Below, one piece after another: positions 24,498 to 32,042 of a stretch of DNA of 64,000 nt; positions within the stretch are counted from its first letter, which is position 1, and each line of letters starts with the position of its first letter. The DNA is taken from positions 1 to 64,000 of the forward strand of contig CAWBNK010000025.1 in NCBI GenBank assembly GCA_963790065.1, written 5' to 3'. This stretch comes from Palsa-504 sp963790065 (lineage in GTDB: Bacteria; Actinomycetota; Actinomycetes; Streptosporangiales; Streptosporangiaceae). The position numbers and the translations under genes were made by a program. The notes beneath the pieces are model-generated. The model saw only the letters and a list, made by a program, of their open reading frames with translations. It searched no databases and was not told where the DNA came from.

Positions 24498-25338
24498 GGC
24501 GCAGGATGCGCGCGGCGTTGTCGTGCAGCACCGCGGTCCTGGCCTCATCCGGCACGTCCAGTTCCTCGAACTCGGCCAGGCAGCGCTCGGGAGAGATAAA
24601 CGGGTAGTCGCTGCCCCACAGGAACTGCCCGGACAGCCGCCCGCGCAGCTCGCGGATCACTTCCGGCGGGACGCGCCGCGGTGCCCAGCCGGAGATGTCG
24701 ATGTACACGTTGGTCTTGTGCAGCGCCATCGCGATCAGGTCCATGTGCCACGGCCAGCCGAAATGCGCGGCCACCACGGTCAGGTCCGGATGCGCCGCGG
24801 CCACCGGGTCGAGCTTGAGCGGGTGTGCGAGGTCGATCCTGATGCCCTGGCCGCCGGGCTGGCGGGCGCCGATCCCGCTGGTGCCGGTGTGGAACAGGGC
24901 CAGCAGGCCGTGCCGCTGGCAGGCCGCGAAGATCGGCCAGTACTGCGGGTCGTCGGGCGCGAAGGCTTGCAGCGACGGGTGGAACTTCACCCCGCGCAGG
25001 CCGAGCGCGGCGACCTCGGCCACCTCGGCCACGGCCTGCTCGCCCTTGTGGGGGTCCACCGAGCCCAGGCCCGCGAACACGTCGGGATAGTCGCGGCACG
25101 CGGCGGCCACGGTCTCGTTCGGCACCCGCGGCCGGCCGGTCGCGGTCTCGGCGTCCCAGGCCAGCAGGACCGCCTTGACCTGCATCCGGCGGTACTGATC
25201 GGCCAGCTCCGGCAGCGACTGCCGGTGCGCGGGCGACCGGAAGTACGCCTCGGCCGCCTCGACGTAGCCCGCCATGCTGCCGTCCAGCCAGTCCGGGGTG
25301 GGCAGATGCACATGAAAGTCAATCGCACGCCATGACAC
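24490..25338 (-). CDS. Amidohydrolase family 2 (metal-dependent hydrolase/decarboxylase)
   Basis: A 282-aa TIM-barrel protein of the aminocarboxymuconate semialdehyde decarboxylase-like group. IDFHVHLPTPDWLDG carries the HxH metal motif near the N-terminus. LRGVKFHPSLQAF, LLALFHTGTSG, VAAHFGWPWHMDLIAM and FLWGSDYPFISPE provide the remaining metal ligands. GTG 25338 follows AGGGTAGG, a ribosome-binding sequence, and is chosen over upstream in-frame codons. Substrate unknown; decarboxylases and lactonases both occur in this group. Confidence 0.88.
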   Translation of the reverse strand: MSWRAIDFHVHLPTPDWLDGSMAGYVEAAEAYFRSPAHRQSLPELADQYRRMQVKAVLLAWDAETATGRPRVPNETVAAACRDYPDVFAGLGSVDPHKGEQAVAEVAEVAALGLRGVKFHPSLQAFAPDDPQYWPIFAACQRHGLLALFHTGTSGIGARQPGGQGIRIDLAHPLKLDPVAAAHPDLTVVAAHFGWPWHMDLIAMALHKTNVYIDISGWAPRRVPPEVIRELRGRLSGQFLWGSDYPFISPERCLAEFEELDVPDEARTAVLHDNAARILRLS

Positions 25339-25376
25339 CCGACCTACCCTAATCGCCGGCCGGCCGCCGCGGTCCG

Positions 25377-25736
25377 TCAGCCCGGGTCGATGCCCTGGCT
25401 CTCCAGGTAGCGAGCCGCGACCGTCTTGGGCACCACCATGCACCAGGCGTCGATGAGCAGTTCGCGCAGTTCCTCAGGGTCCAGCACCGGCAGCGCAGCC
25501 CGGACCCACTGATACCGCTCGTCGCTGCGCAGCGGCATCATGAACTTGTCCGGCTCGCTGGCCACCAGCGCAGCCCGCTCATCCTTGGGGAAGCCGAACC
25601 CTAGCCGCTCCTCGTCGGCCGAGACCGCGGCGTACACCAGCGAGCCGACCCGGAACTTGATGCTGCCGCGGATCAGGTGCTCGGTCGTGCGCGGCAGCGA
25701 CATCGCGATGCCGCGCACATCCTCGATGCTGGCCAC
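25377..25736 (-). CDS. MmcQ/YjbR family protein
   Basis: A 119-aa small alpha/beta protein with the family blocks VRGIAMSLPRTTEH, IKFRVGSLVYAAVS, LGFGFPKDERAALV and WCMVVPKTVAARYL. Members have a CyaY-like fold and are sometimes called DNA-binding, but the biological role is not established. It lies 39 bp upstream of the amidohydrolase start on the same strand, so the two may share a transcript. Confidence 0.88.
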   Translation of the reverse strand: MASIEDVRGIAMSLPRTTEHLIRGSIKFRVGSLVYAAVSADEERLGFGFPKDERAALVASEPDKFMMPLRSDERYQWVRAALPVLDPEELRELLIDAWCMVVPKTVAARYLESQGIDPG

Positions 25737-25814
25737 GGCAGGCTACTGGCCGGCCGGCGGCTCTACTCGGGGGACGGGCACTCGGCCAGCTTAACCCGCA
25801 CTGGTCATCAGGCT

Positions 25815-25830
25815 TAGTCCACCAGGACTA
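25815..25830. promoter_or_regulatory. Small inverted repeat before NfeD/flotillin genes
   Basis: TAGTCC-ACCA-GGACTA is a perfect 6-bp inverted repeat about 55 bp upstream of the GTG start of the NfeD-like gene. It is a possible operator. Confidence 0.3.
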
Positions 25831-25885
25831 CGCTTAATCACGGTGCTTCCGTTGTTTAGGGAGCCGGGTAAAAAGGGGCTTTCAA

Positions 25886-26146
25886 GTGGCGAGGGATGAG
25901 TCCTCGATCGGCCGCGTCGGCGTCCTCACCGTCGGCACCCGGGGCGACGACGGCCCCGGCGAAGTGTTCATCAAGATCCGCGGCGGTTCCGAGGTGTTCC
26001 TGGCCTGGTCGGAGAAGCCGCTGCCCAAAGGTGCGACCGTCCTGGTCATCGAGTCACGCGGCGAGCGGGCGGTCGACGTTATCGAGTGGGAAGACGTACT
26101 CGGCGAGAGTCCGCGCATTCCCGGCTTACCTCTGCTTAGGAGATGA
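25886..26146 (+). CDS. NfeD-like C-terminal (OB-fold) protein
   Basis: An 86-aa soluble protein resembling the OB-fold tail of NfeD proteins: GRVGVLTVGTRG, GEVFIKIRGG, LPKGATVLVIES and VDVIEWEDVLG. It lacks the membrane and protease parts of full NfeD. NfeD proteins are the standard partners of flotillins, and the next gene, 3 bp downstream, is a flotillin, so this is a minimal NfeD/flotillin pair. The start is GTG 25886, with AAAGGGG upstream. Confidence 0.8.
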   Translation: MARDESSIGRVGVLTVGTRGDDGPGEVFIKIRGGSEVFLAWSEKPLPKGATVLVIESRGERAVDVIEWEDVLGESPRIPGLPLLRR

Positions 26147-26149
26147 ACG

Positions 26150-27301
26150 ATGTTCGGTTACCGTGTTCCGGCGCCCGACGAGGCCATGCTGATTTCCGGA
26201 CGAGGTGGCGGCCACGAGGGCCAGCCGTTCAAGGTGGTGATCGGCCACGGCGCCTTCGTCACACCCGTGTTCCGCAAGGTCCGGTATCTCACGCTGTCCA
26301 TGCAGGAGGCTGAGGTCGCGGAGCAGTGCGTGACCCACCAGGGCATCACGCTGAACGTGCGCGCGGTGATCGCGTTCAAGGTCGGCAACGACGAGGAATC
26401 CATCATCAACGCCGGGCAGCGGTTCCTCTCCGACCAGGACCAGATGTCGCTACTGACCGGGCGGATCTTCGCCGGCCACCTGCGCTCGATCATCGGCTCG
26501 ATGACGGTCGAGGAGATCGTCACCGAGCGGCAGAAGCTGGCCACCGAGGTCCTCGACGGATCCAAGGGCGAGATGGCCAAGATCGGACTGATCGTGGACT
26601 CGCTGCAGATCCAGTCGATCGACGACATGGGCGCCGGCTACATCGCCGCCATGGCCGCGCCGAACAACGCCGCCATCCAGCGGCAGGCCAAGATCGCGCA
26701 GGCCCAGGCCGACCAGGCCGCGGCGGAGGCCCAGCAGGCGTCGGCCCGCAAGCAGGCCGAGTTCGCCAGGGAAACCTCCGTCGTACAGGCCCAGTACAAA
26801 GGTGAGGTGGAACGGGCGCAGGCGGAGGCGGCCCAGGCGGGCCCGCTGGCGCAAGCGAACGCCCAGCTCGCGGTGATCAACGCCCAGGCCGAGCTGGCTC
26901 AGCAGCAGGCCCAGCTGCGCCAGCAGCAGCTGGTCTCCGAGGTGATCAAGCCCGCCGAGGCGGAGGCCGAGCGGGTCAGGATCCTGGCCAAGGCGGACGC
27001 CGAGCGGACCCGCATCCAGGCCGAGGCGGCCGCCTCCAACAACCGCGTGGCCCTAGACCAGCTGCTCATCAACCAGCTGCCGCTGATCGTCAAGGAGGCC
27101 GCGGCCGGGCTGGCCGGCGCCAACGTCAGCGTGCTCAACGGCGCCGACGGCCTGAGTGAGATCGCCGCCGGGCTGGTCAGCCAGGGCCTGACCATCCTGG
27201 ACTCGGTGCGCAAGGGCATGCCGAGCCAGTACCGCGACACCGGGACCAGCCCCCGCGGCATCGACGCCCCGGTCCCCCCGGACGGCCAGGCCGCCGGGTA
27301 G
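26150..27301 (+). CDS. Flotillin-like SPFH domain protein
   Basis: A membrane microdomain scaffold. At 383 aa, the SPFH/band 7 domain covers ~1-165 (GAFVTPVFRKVRYLTLSM, GITLNVRAVIAFKVG, SIIGSMTVEEIVTER, GLIVDSLQIQSIDD). A long Ala/Gln/Glu coiled coil follows at ~170-300, typical of flotillins. The C-terminus has VSVLNGADGLSEI and a Pro-rich tail. No N-terminal membrane span is visible, so attachment may be peripheral. Strictly paired with the upstream NfeD-like gene (3-bp gap, GGAG ribosome site). Confidence 0.92.
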   Translation: MFGYRVPAPDEAMLISGRGGGHEGQPFKVVIGHGAFVTPVFRKVRYLTLSMQEAEVAEQCVTHQGITLNVRAVIAFKVGNDEESIINAGQRFLSDQDQMSLLTGRIFAGHLRSIIGSMTVEEIVTERQKLATEVLDGSKGEMAKIGLIVDSLQIQSIDDMGAGYIAAMAAPNNAAIQRQAKIAQAQADQAAAEAQQASARKQAEFARETSVVQAQYKGEVERAQAEAAQAGPLAQANAQLAVINAQAELAQQQAQLRQQQLVSEVIKPAEAEAERVRILAKADAERTRIQAEAAASNNRVALDQLLINQLPLIVKEAAAGLAGANVSVLNGADGLSEIAAGLVSQGLTILDSVRKGMPSQYRDTGTSPRGIDAPVPPDGQAAG

Positions 27302-27385
27302 CGCCGCGCGGTAAAAATAGCGATTTCCTGACGTAGCGCTCGACTCGCCAGCCTCGCCCGGGCCCCCGCGGTTAGGCTCGCAGCC

Positions 27386-29248
27386 GTGACAGCAGCGCCC
27401 ACGGCCGTTCGGATCCTGGCCGCTGACCAGCCCGCGCGGCCGGTCAGCGGCCGCCGGACGGTGGCGCTGGCCAGCGTGTACTACACGCTGGCCGCGCTGG
27501 CCGTGACGCTGTGGCTGTGGCGGGATCCGGCCACCAGGACGGTGGCCGGCAATCCCTACGACGCCGACCAGTCCGCCTGGTTCTTCCGCTACGACGCCAC
27601 CGCCATCGCCCACGGCAGGCTGCCCGCCCTGATGACGGTGGCCATCAACGCCCCGCACGGCGTGAACGTCATGTGGAACACGTTCATGCTGCTGCCCGGG
27701 GTGCTGCTGTCGCCGCTGACGCTGCTGGCCGGCCCGCAGGCCAGCCTGACGCTGCTGATGACGGCCGGCTTCGCCGGATCGGGCACGGCCATGTTCGCCG
27801 TGCTGCGCCGCTGGGGGGTCAGCGTGCCCGGCGCGGCCCTCGGCGGAGCCGTCTACGCCTTCTCCCCGGCCGTGCTGCACTCGGCCATCGGCCATTACGA
27901 CCTGCAGTTCGTCGTGCTCCCGCCGCTGATCATCGACGCGGGCCTGCGGCTGGCCACCGGCCGCTCTCGTGCCCTGCGCGGCGGCCTGTGGCTGGGCCTG
28001 CTGGCGGTGGCCCAGCTGCTGATCAGCGAGGAGATCCTGCTCAACACGGTCTTGGCCGGGACCCTGCTGGCCGCGGTCCTGGCCGCCAGCAGGCCCCGCC
28101 AGGTGCCAGGCCGGATCGGGCCGCTGGCCGCCGGGCTGGCCGTCGCGGCCGCCGTGACCGTGCTGATCGCCGGGTACCCGCTGTGGGTGCAGTTCTTCGG
28201 CCCGCTGCCGCAGCACGGCAGCCCGTTCACCACCGACTACTTCAAGAACGACCTGTCCGGCTTCGTGGTCCCCTCGTCCTACCTGCTGTTCCACACCGCG
28301 GGCAGCGCGGCAGAAGCGGCCAGGTTCCAGGGCCTGCTGCCCGAGTACCTCGGCTACCTGGGCTGGCCGCTGCTCGCGTTGCTGGCCGCGGCCGCGATCC
28401 GGTTCTGGCGGCTGCTCCCGGCCCGGGCCGCCGCCGTGACCTGGGCCGTGCTCAGCGTGTTCTCGCTGGGCGGCACCCTGCTGGCCAGCGGCCACGAACA
28501 CGCCTGGATCAAGCTTCCCTGGTACTGGCTGCAGAGCCTGCCTGTACTCAGCGCGGCGCTGCCCGACCGGTTCTGTTTGCTGGCCGACGGCGCGGCCGCC
28601 GCGCTGCTGGCCTTCGCCGCCGACGCGGCCGTACCAGCCTTCGCCGCCTGGGCCGCCCGCCGGCTGCCGCTCCTGGCCGCCGGCGGCCGTCCGGCCGTCG
28701 TCGTGCTGGGCTGCGCCGTGCTGGCCGTTCTGCCCATCGTGCCCAAGCCGCTGCCGGCCGCCGCCGCCGTCCCGCCGCCGCCAGGCTGGTCGGCGGTCTT
28801 CGGCGCGCTGCGGCTGCCCGCCTCGGCCCCCGTGCTCGTGGTGCCGATCGCGGCGTCGACCTTCACCGAGCCGCTGCGCTGGCAGGCCGACACCGGCCAG
28901 CCCGGCGCGCTGGTCGGCGGCTACTTCATGGGCCCGCAAGCCAACGGGCAGGCGTTCATCGACGGCAGCGGCAACCCGCCCGCGGGCCGCTACCTGAACT
29001 ACCTGTGGGCGCAGTCCCCGGCCGGGCTGCCCGCCTCGATCACCGGCGAGGTGCCGCGCGCCTCGGTCGCCGCGTCGGGCAAGCCGGCCGCCGTCTCCCG
29101 CGCGCAGATGCTGGCCCAGCTCCGGGCCTGGCGGGTGGCGGCCGTGGTCGCGGTCGTGCAGCGGAACACGGTCCTCGGCCGTTACCTCGCCGGCCTGCTC
29201 GGGCCGCCCACGGTGGTGGCGGGCGACGTCCTGGCCTGGCGCAGGTAG
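27386..29248 (+). CDS. Polytopic membrane protein, GT-C glycosyltransferase-like
   Basis: A 620-aa protein with about 11-12 membrane spans. A large first outer loop (NPYDADQSAWFFRYDATAIA, INAPHGVNVMWNTF) contains an acidic pair suited to a metal/lipid-phosphate site, as in GT-C mannosyltransferase-like proteins. The last ~160 residues form a soluble domain (VPIAASTFTEPLRWQADTG, GGYFMGPQANGQAF). The exact family is not certain: actinobacterial genomes carry many such proteins annotated only as hypothetical. It precedes a second glycosyltransferase gene, so a lipid-linked sugar pathway is plausible. Confidence 0.7.
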   Translation: MTAAPTAVRILAADQPARPVSGRRTVALASVYYTLAALAVTLWLWRDPATRTVAGNPYDADQSAWFFRYDATAIAHGRLPALMTVAINAPHGVNVMWNTFMLLPGVLLSPLTLLAGPQASLTLLMTAGFAGSGTAMFAVLRRWGVSVPGAALGGAVYAFSPAVLHSAIGHYDLQFVVLPPLIIDAGLRLATGRSRALRGGLWLGLLAVAQLLISEEILLNTVLAGTLLAAVLAASRPRQVPGRIGPLAAGLAVAAAVTVLIAGYPLWVQFFGPLPQHGSPFTTDYFKNDLSGFVVPSSYLLFHTAGSAAEAARFQGLLPEYLGYLGWPLLALLAAAAIRFWRLLPARAAAVTWAVLSVFSLGGTLLASGHEHAWIKLPWYWLQSLPVLSAALPDRFCLLADGAAAALLAFAADAAVPAFAAWAARRLPLLAAGGRPAVVVLGCAVLAVLPIVPKPLPAAAAVPPPPGWSAVFGALRLPASAPVLVVPIAASTFTEPLRWQADTGQPGALVGGYFMGPQANGQAFIDGSGNPPAGRYLNYLWAQSPAGLPASITGEVPRASVAASGKPAAVSRAQMLAQLRAWRVAAVVAVVQRNTVLGRYLAGLLGPPTVVAGDVLAWRR

Positions 29249-29289
29249 CACGTCACGTAGCACTTGGCCGTATTCCCCGGGCCGGGACC

Positions 29290-29325
29290 ATCTGAGACGA
29301 TTCATAGCTTTATCTCAGATTCATA
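29290..29325. promoter_or_regulatory. Inverted repeat overlapping a direct repeat upstream of small membrane gene
   Basis: ATCTGAGA (29290-29297) is mirrored by TCTCAGAT (29313-29320). GATTCATA occurs at 29299-29306 and again at 29318-29325. The AT-rich content in this genome and position ~90 bp before the next start suggest a promoter/operator. Confidence 0.45.
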
Positions 29326-29413
29326 ACGGCAGCAGAGGCGGGCCGGCAGTTACCTAGAGCCGCGTCGGGCAGCCTGGTCAGTGCATCCCGATAAGGACGT
29401 AGAGGAGTTAACG

Positions 29414-29596
29414 ATGACCTGGCTGCTGCTGAACATCCCGCTGATGGTCCTGTTCTTCGCCCTGTGGGTGGGGATCCCGGTCTGGCTGGTGCGCAGGCAC
29501 CCCGACCGCAAGCCGACCCTGGCCGCGGCGCCCGCCGTCAAGACCCTTCCGGCGCTGCGCTACCAGCAGGACGACGGCTACCGCCGGGTCGCCTAA
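29414..29596 (+). CDS. Small single-span membrane protein
   Basis: A 60-aa protein. Residues 2-24 form one membrane span (LLLNIPLMVLFFALWVGIPV); the remainder is a basic cytoplasmic tail ending YQQDDGYRRVA. The ATG at 29414 follows GAGGAG at a good distance, better than the alternative at 29381. Small proteins of this type are widespread in actinomycetes and have no assigned role. Confidence 0.65.
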   Translation: MTWLLLNIPLMVLFFALWVGIPVWLVRRHPDRKPTLAAAPAVKTLPALRYQQDDGYRRVA

Positions 29597-29672
29597 GGCC
29601 AGCTGATCCGGCCCGTGCCCGCTGCCCGTGCCCGCTGCCTGGCCGCGGGCCGGGACGTGAGAGGCTGCCGGG

Positions 29673-32042
29673 ATGCTGGCGTTGAGCATCGCGTGCCTGG
29701 CGGCGGCGGTCGTGTGGGCCTACCTGGTCCTCGGGCACGGCCGGTTCTGGCGGACGGGCGAGTGGCTGCCGCCGCGCCGGGCCGAGCCGGGCCGGTGGCC
29801 GGACGTGGTGGCCGTCGTCCCGGCCAGGAACGAGGCCGCGATGCTGCCCGCCACGCTGCCCACCCTGCTCGGCCAGGACTACCCGGGCGCGCTGAGCGTC
29901 GTCCTGGTCGACGACTGCAGCACCGACGGCACCGGCGAGGTGGCGGCCAAGATCGGGCTCGAGGCGGCCCGGCCGCTGCGGGTGATCCCGGGCGCGCCCG
30001 CGCCGGGTCCGGCCGGGACCTGGGCGGGCAAGGTGTGGGCCATGGCCCAGGGCCTGGCCGCGGCCGGCGAGCCGGGGTACGTGCTGTTCACCGACGCCGA
30101 CATCGCCTGGGAGCAGGGCGCGCTGCGTGACCTGGTGACCGCCGCCGTGGCCGATGACCGCGTCCTGGTCTCGCAGATGGCGCTGCTGCGCACCGCGACC
30201 CGCTGGGAGCGGGTCATCGTCCCCGCCTTCGTGTACTTCTTCGCCCAGCTGTACCCGTTCCGGCGGGTGAACCGGCCCGGCTCGCGCACCGCGGCCGCGG
30301 CCGGCGGCTGCATGCTGGTGCGCCGCGAGGCGCTGCAGCGGGCCGGCGGGCTGGCCCCGATCAGCGGCGCCCGCATCGACGACGTAGCGCTAGGCCGCCT
30401 GCTCAAGCGCCAGCAGAGCCAGCGCCAGCCGAGCCGCACCTGGCTCGGATTGACCACCCGCGTAATCAGCGTGCGGCCGTACCCGGCGCTGAACGATCTG
30501 TGGCAGATGGTGGCCCGGTCCGCCTACATCCAGCTCGGCTATTCCCCCTGGCTGCTGGCCGGGACCATCGCCGGGCTGCTGTTCATCTACGTGCTGCCCC
30601 CGGCCGGGGCCATCGCCGGGCTGGCCGTCGGCGCCGCCGCGGGCGTCACCGGATCTGCGGCGCTGGCCCTGGGGGCGGGCCTGGCGGGCTGGGCCCTGAT
30701 GACCCTGAGCTACCTGCCCATGCTGCGGCTGTACCGGCTCTCGCCGCTGCGCGCGCTCACCTTGCCGCTGATCGCCCTGCTGTACGCGGCGATGACGGTC
30801 GACTCGGCCCGGCGGCACTACGCGGGCCGCGGTGCGGTGTGGAAGGGACGGACCGACCAGGCCCGGTTACGCTTGGGTGATCTTCCGCGCGCCTGGGCCA
30901 GCAGGAATGATGGGGCGTGGCATACACGGTCCCGCGAGAAACGAAGGAGTTCTTGGATGACGATCAGCGTTCAGGGCGTGGTGGCCCGCGGTAAGGGCGA
31001 GCCGGTGGAGCTCACGACGGTCCTCGTGCCTGAGCCCGGGCCGGGGGAGGCGCTGGTTCAGGTCCAGGCGTGCGGGGTGTGCCACACCGACCTGCACTAC
31101 AAGGAGGGCGGCATCGGCGACGACTTCCCCTACCTGCTCGGGCACGAGGCAGCAGGTGTGGTCGAGGCCGTGGGCCCGGACGTGACCGATGTGGCGCCGG
31201 GCGACTTCGTCATCCTCAACTGGCGCGCCGTCTGCGGCCGCTGCCGGGCCTGCAGCCGCGGCAAGCCCTGGTACTGCTTCAACACCCACAACGCCAGCCA
31301 GAAGATGACGCTGGAGGACGGCACCGTGCTGTCCCCGGCCCTGGGCATCGGCGCGTTCGCGGAGAAGACCCTGGTCGCCTCCGGCCAGTGCACCAAGGTC
31401 GACCCGGCCGTCCCGGCCGCCACCGCCGGCCTGCTCGGCTGCGGCGTGATGGCCGGCCTGGGCGCCGCGATCAATACCGGCGGCGTGACCCGGGGCGACA
31501 GCGTGGCCGTGATCGGCTGCGGCGGCGTCGGCGACGGCGCCATCCTGGGCGCCCAGCTGGCCGGCGCGCGGAGGATCATCGCGGTCGACGTGGACGACAG
31601 GAAGCTGGAGTGGGCCCGCGGGTTCGGCGCCACCGACGTGGTCAACTCGCGGAACACCGACCCGGTCGAGGCGATCCGGGAGCTGACCGGCGGGTTCGGC
31701 GCGGACGTGGTGATCGAGGCCATCGGCCGGCCGGAGACCTACCAGCAGGCCTTCTACGCCCGCGACCTGGCCGGCACGGTGGTGCTGGTCGGCGTGCCCA
31801 CCCCGGAGATGCGGCTGGAGCTGCCGCTGCTGGACGTGTTCGGCCGCGGCGGGGCGCTCAAGTCGTCCTGGTACGGCGACTGCCTGCCCAGCCGCGACTT
31901 CCCCATGCTGATCGACCTGCACCTGTCCGGCCGCCTGCCGCTGGACAAGTTCGTGTCCGAGACCATCTCGCTCGGCGACGTGGAAGAGGCCTTCGCCAAG
32001 ATGGGCCGGGGCGAGGTGCTGCGCAGCGTCGTGACCCTGTGA
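29673..32042 (+). CDS. HpnB-like family 2 glycosyltransferase, open in frame into the downstream dehydrogenase
   Basis: Residues 1-~400 are a membrane-anchored GT2 enzyme: N-terminal span, VPARNEAAML, VDDCSTDGTG, the DxD in LFTDADIAWE, GGCMLVRREAL, and three C-terminal spans ending SARRHYAGRGAVWKGRTDQ. This is the layout of hopanoid-associated HpnB-type transferases. Relatives end near WKGRT, but here no stop follows. The frame continues for about 28 unremarkable codons straight into the complete mscR gene, giving a 789-codon frame. mscR keeps its own ribosome site (GAAGGAG), so separate expression is likely, but a bifunctional read-through product is possible. A lost stop codon or a base error near 30860-30880 would explain this. 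Confidence 0.75.
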   Translation: MLALSIACLAAAVVWAYLVLGHGRFWRTGEWLPPRRAEPGRWPDVVAVVPARNEAAMLPATLPTLLGQDYPGALSVVLVDDCSTDGTGEVAAKIGLEAARPLRVIPGAPAPGPAGTWAGKVWAMAQGLAAAGEPGYVLFTDADIAWEQGALRDLVTAAVADDRVLVSQMALLRTATRWERVIVPAFVYFFAQLYPFRRVNRPGSRTAAAAGGCMLVRREALQRAGGLAPISGARIDDVALGRLLKRQQSQRQPSRTWLGLTTRVISVRPYPALNDLWQMVARSAYIQLGYSPWLLAGTIAGLLFIYVLPPAGAIAGLAVGAAAGVTGSAALALGAGLAGWALMTLSYLPMLRLYRLSPLRALTLPLIALLYAAMTVDSARRHYAGRGAVWKGRTDQARLRLGDLPRAWASRNDGAWHTRSREKRRSSWMTISVQGVVARGKGEPVELTTVLVPEPGPGEALVQVQACGVCHTDLHYKEGGIGDDFPYLLGHEAAGVVEAVGPDVTDVAPGDFVILNWRAVCGRCRACSRGKPWYCFNTHNASQKMTLEDGTVLSPALGIGAFAEKTLVASGQCTKVDPAVPAATAGLLGCGVMAGLGAAINTGGVTRGDSVAVIGCGGVGDGAILGAQLAGARRIIAVDVDDRKLEWARGFGATDVVNSRNTDPVEAIRELTGGFGADVVIEAIGRPETYQQAFYARDLAGTVVLVGVPTPEMRLELPLLDVFGRGGALKSSWYGDCLPSRDFPMLIDLHLSGRLPLDKFVSETISLGDVEEAFAKMGRGEVLRSVVTL
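30957..32042 (+). CDS. mscR: S-(hydroxymethyl)mycothiol dehydrogenase
   Basis: Oxidises the formaldehyde-mycothiol adduct (and reduces S-nitrosomycothiol) with NAD. A 361-aa zinc alcohol dehydrogenase: catalytic zinc CGVCHTDLHYKEGG and GHEAAGVVEAVG, structural zinc cysteines in CGRCRACSRGKPWYC, cofactor loop GCGGVGDGA. NTHNASQKMTLEDGT and LSPALGIGAFAEKTLVASGQ are diagnostic of the mycothiol-dependent branch. ATG 30957 follows GAAGGAG at 8 bases. Its stop overlaps the GTG of the next gene (GTGA). The metallo-beta-lactamase gene that often follows mscR is absent. Confidence 0.93.
   Translation: MTISVQGVVARGKGEPVELTTVLVPEPGPGEALVQVQACGVCHTDLHYKEGGIGDDFPYLLGHEAAGVVEAVGPDVTDVAPGDFVILNWRAVCGRCRACSRGKPWYCFNTHNASQKMTLEDGTVLSPALGIGAFAEKTLVASGQCTKVDPAVPAATAGLLGCGVMAGLGAAINTGGVTRGDSVAVIGCGGVGDGAILGAQLAGARRIIAVDVDDRKLEWARGFGATDVVNSRNTDPVEAIRELTGGFGADVVIEAIGRPETYQQAFYARDLAGTVVLVGVPTPEMRLELPLLDVFGRGGALKSSWYGDCLPSRDFPMLIDLHLSGRLPLDKFVSETISLGDVEEAFAKMGRGEVLRSVVTL

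Noticed and set aside
27053..29305. A 750-codon - strand frame opposite the polytopic membrane protein
   Set aside because: Gln/Gly/Arg-rich shadow translation; the + strand frame has coherent membrane spans.
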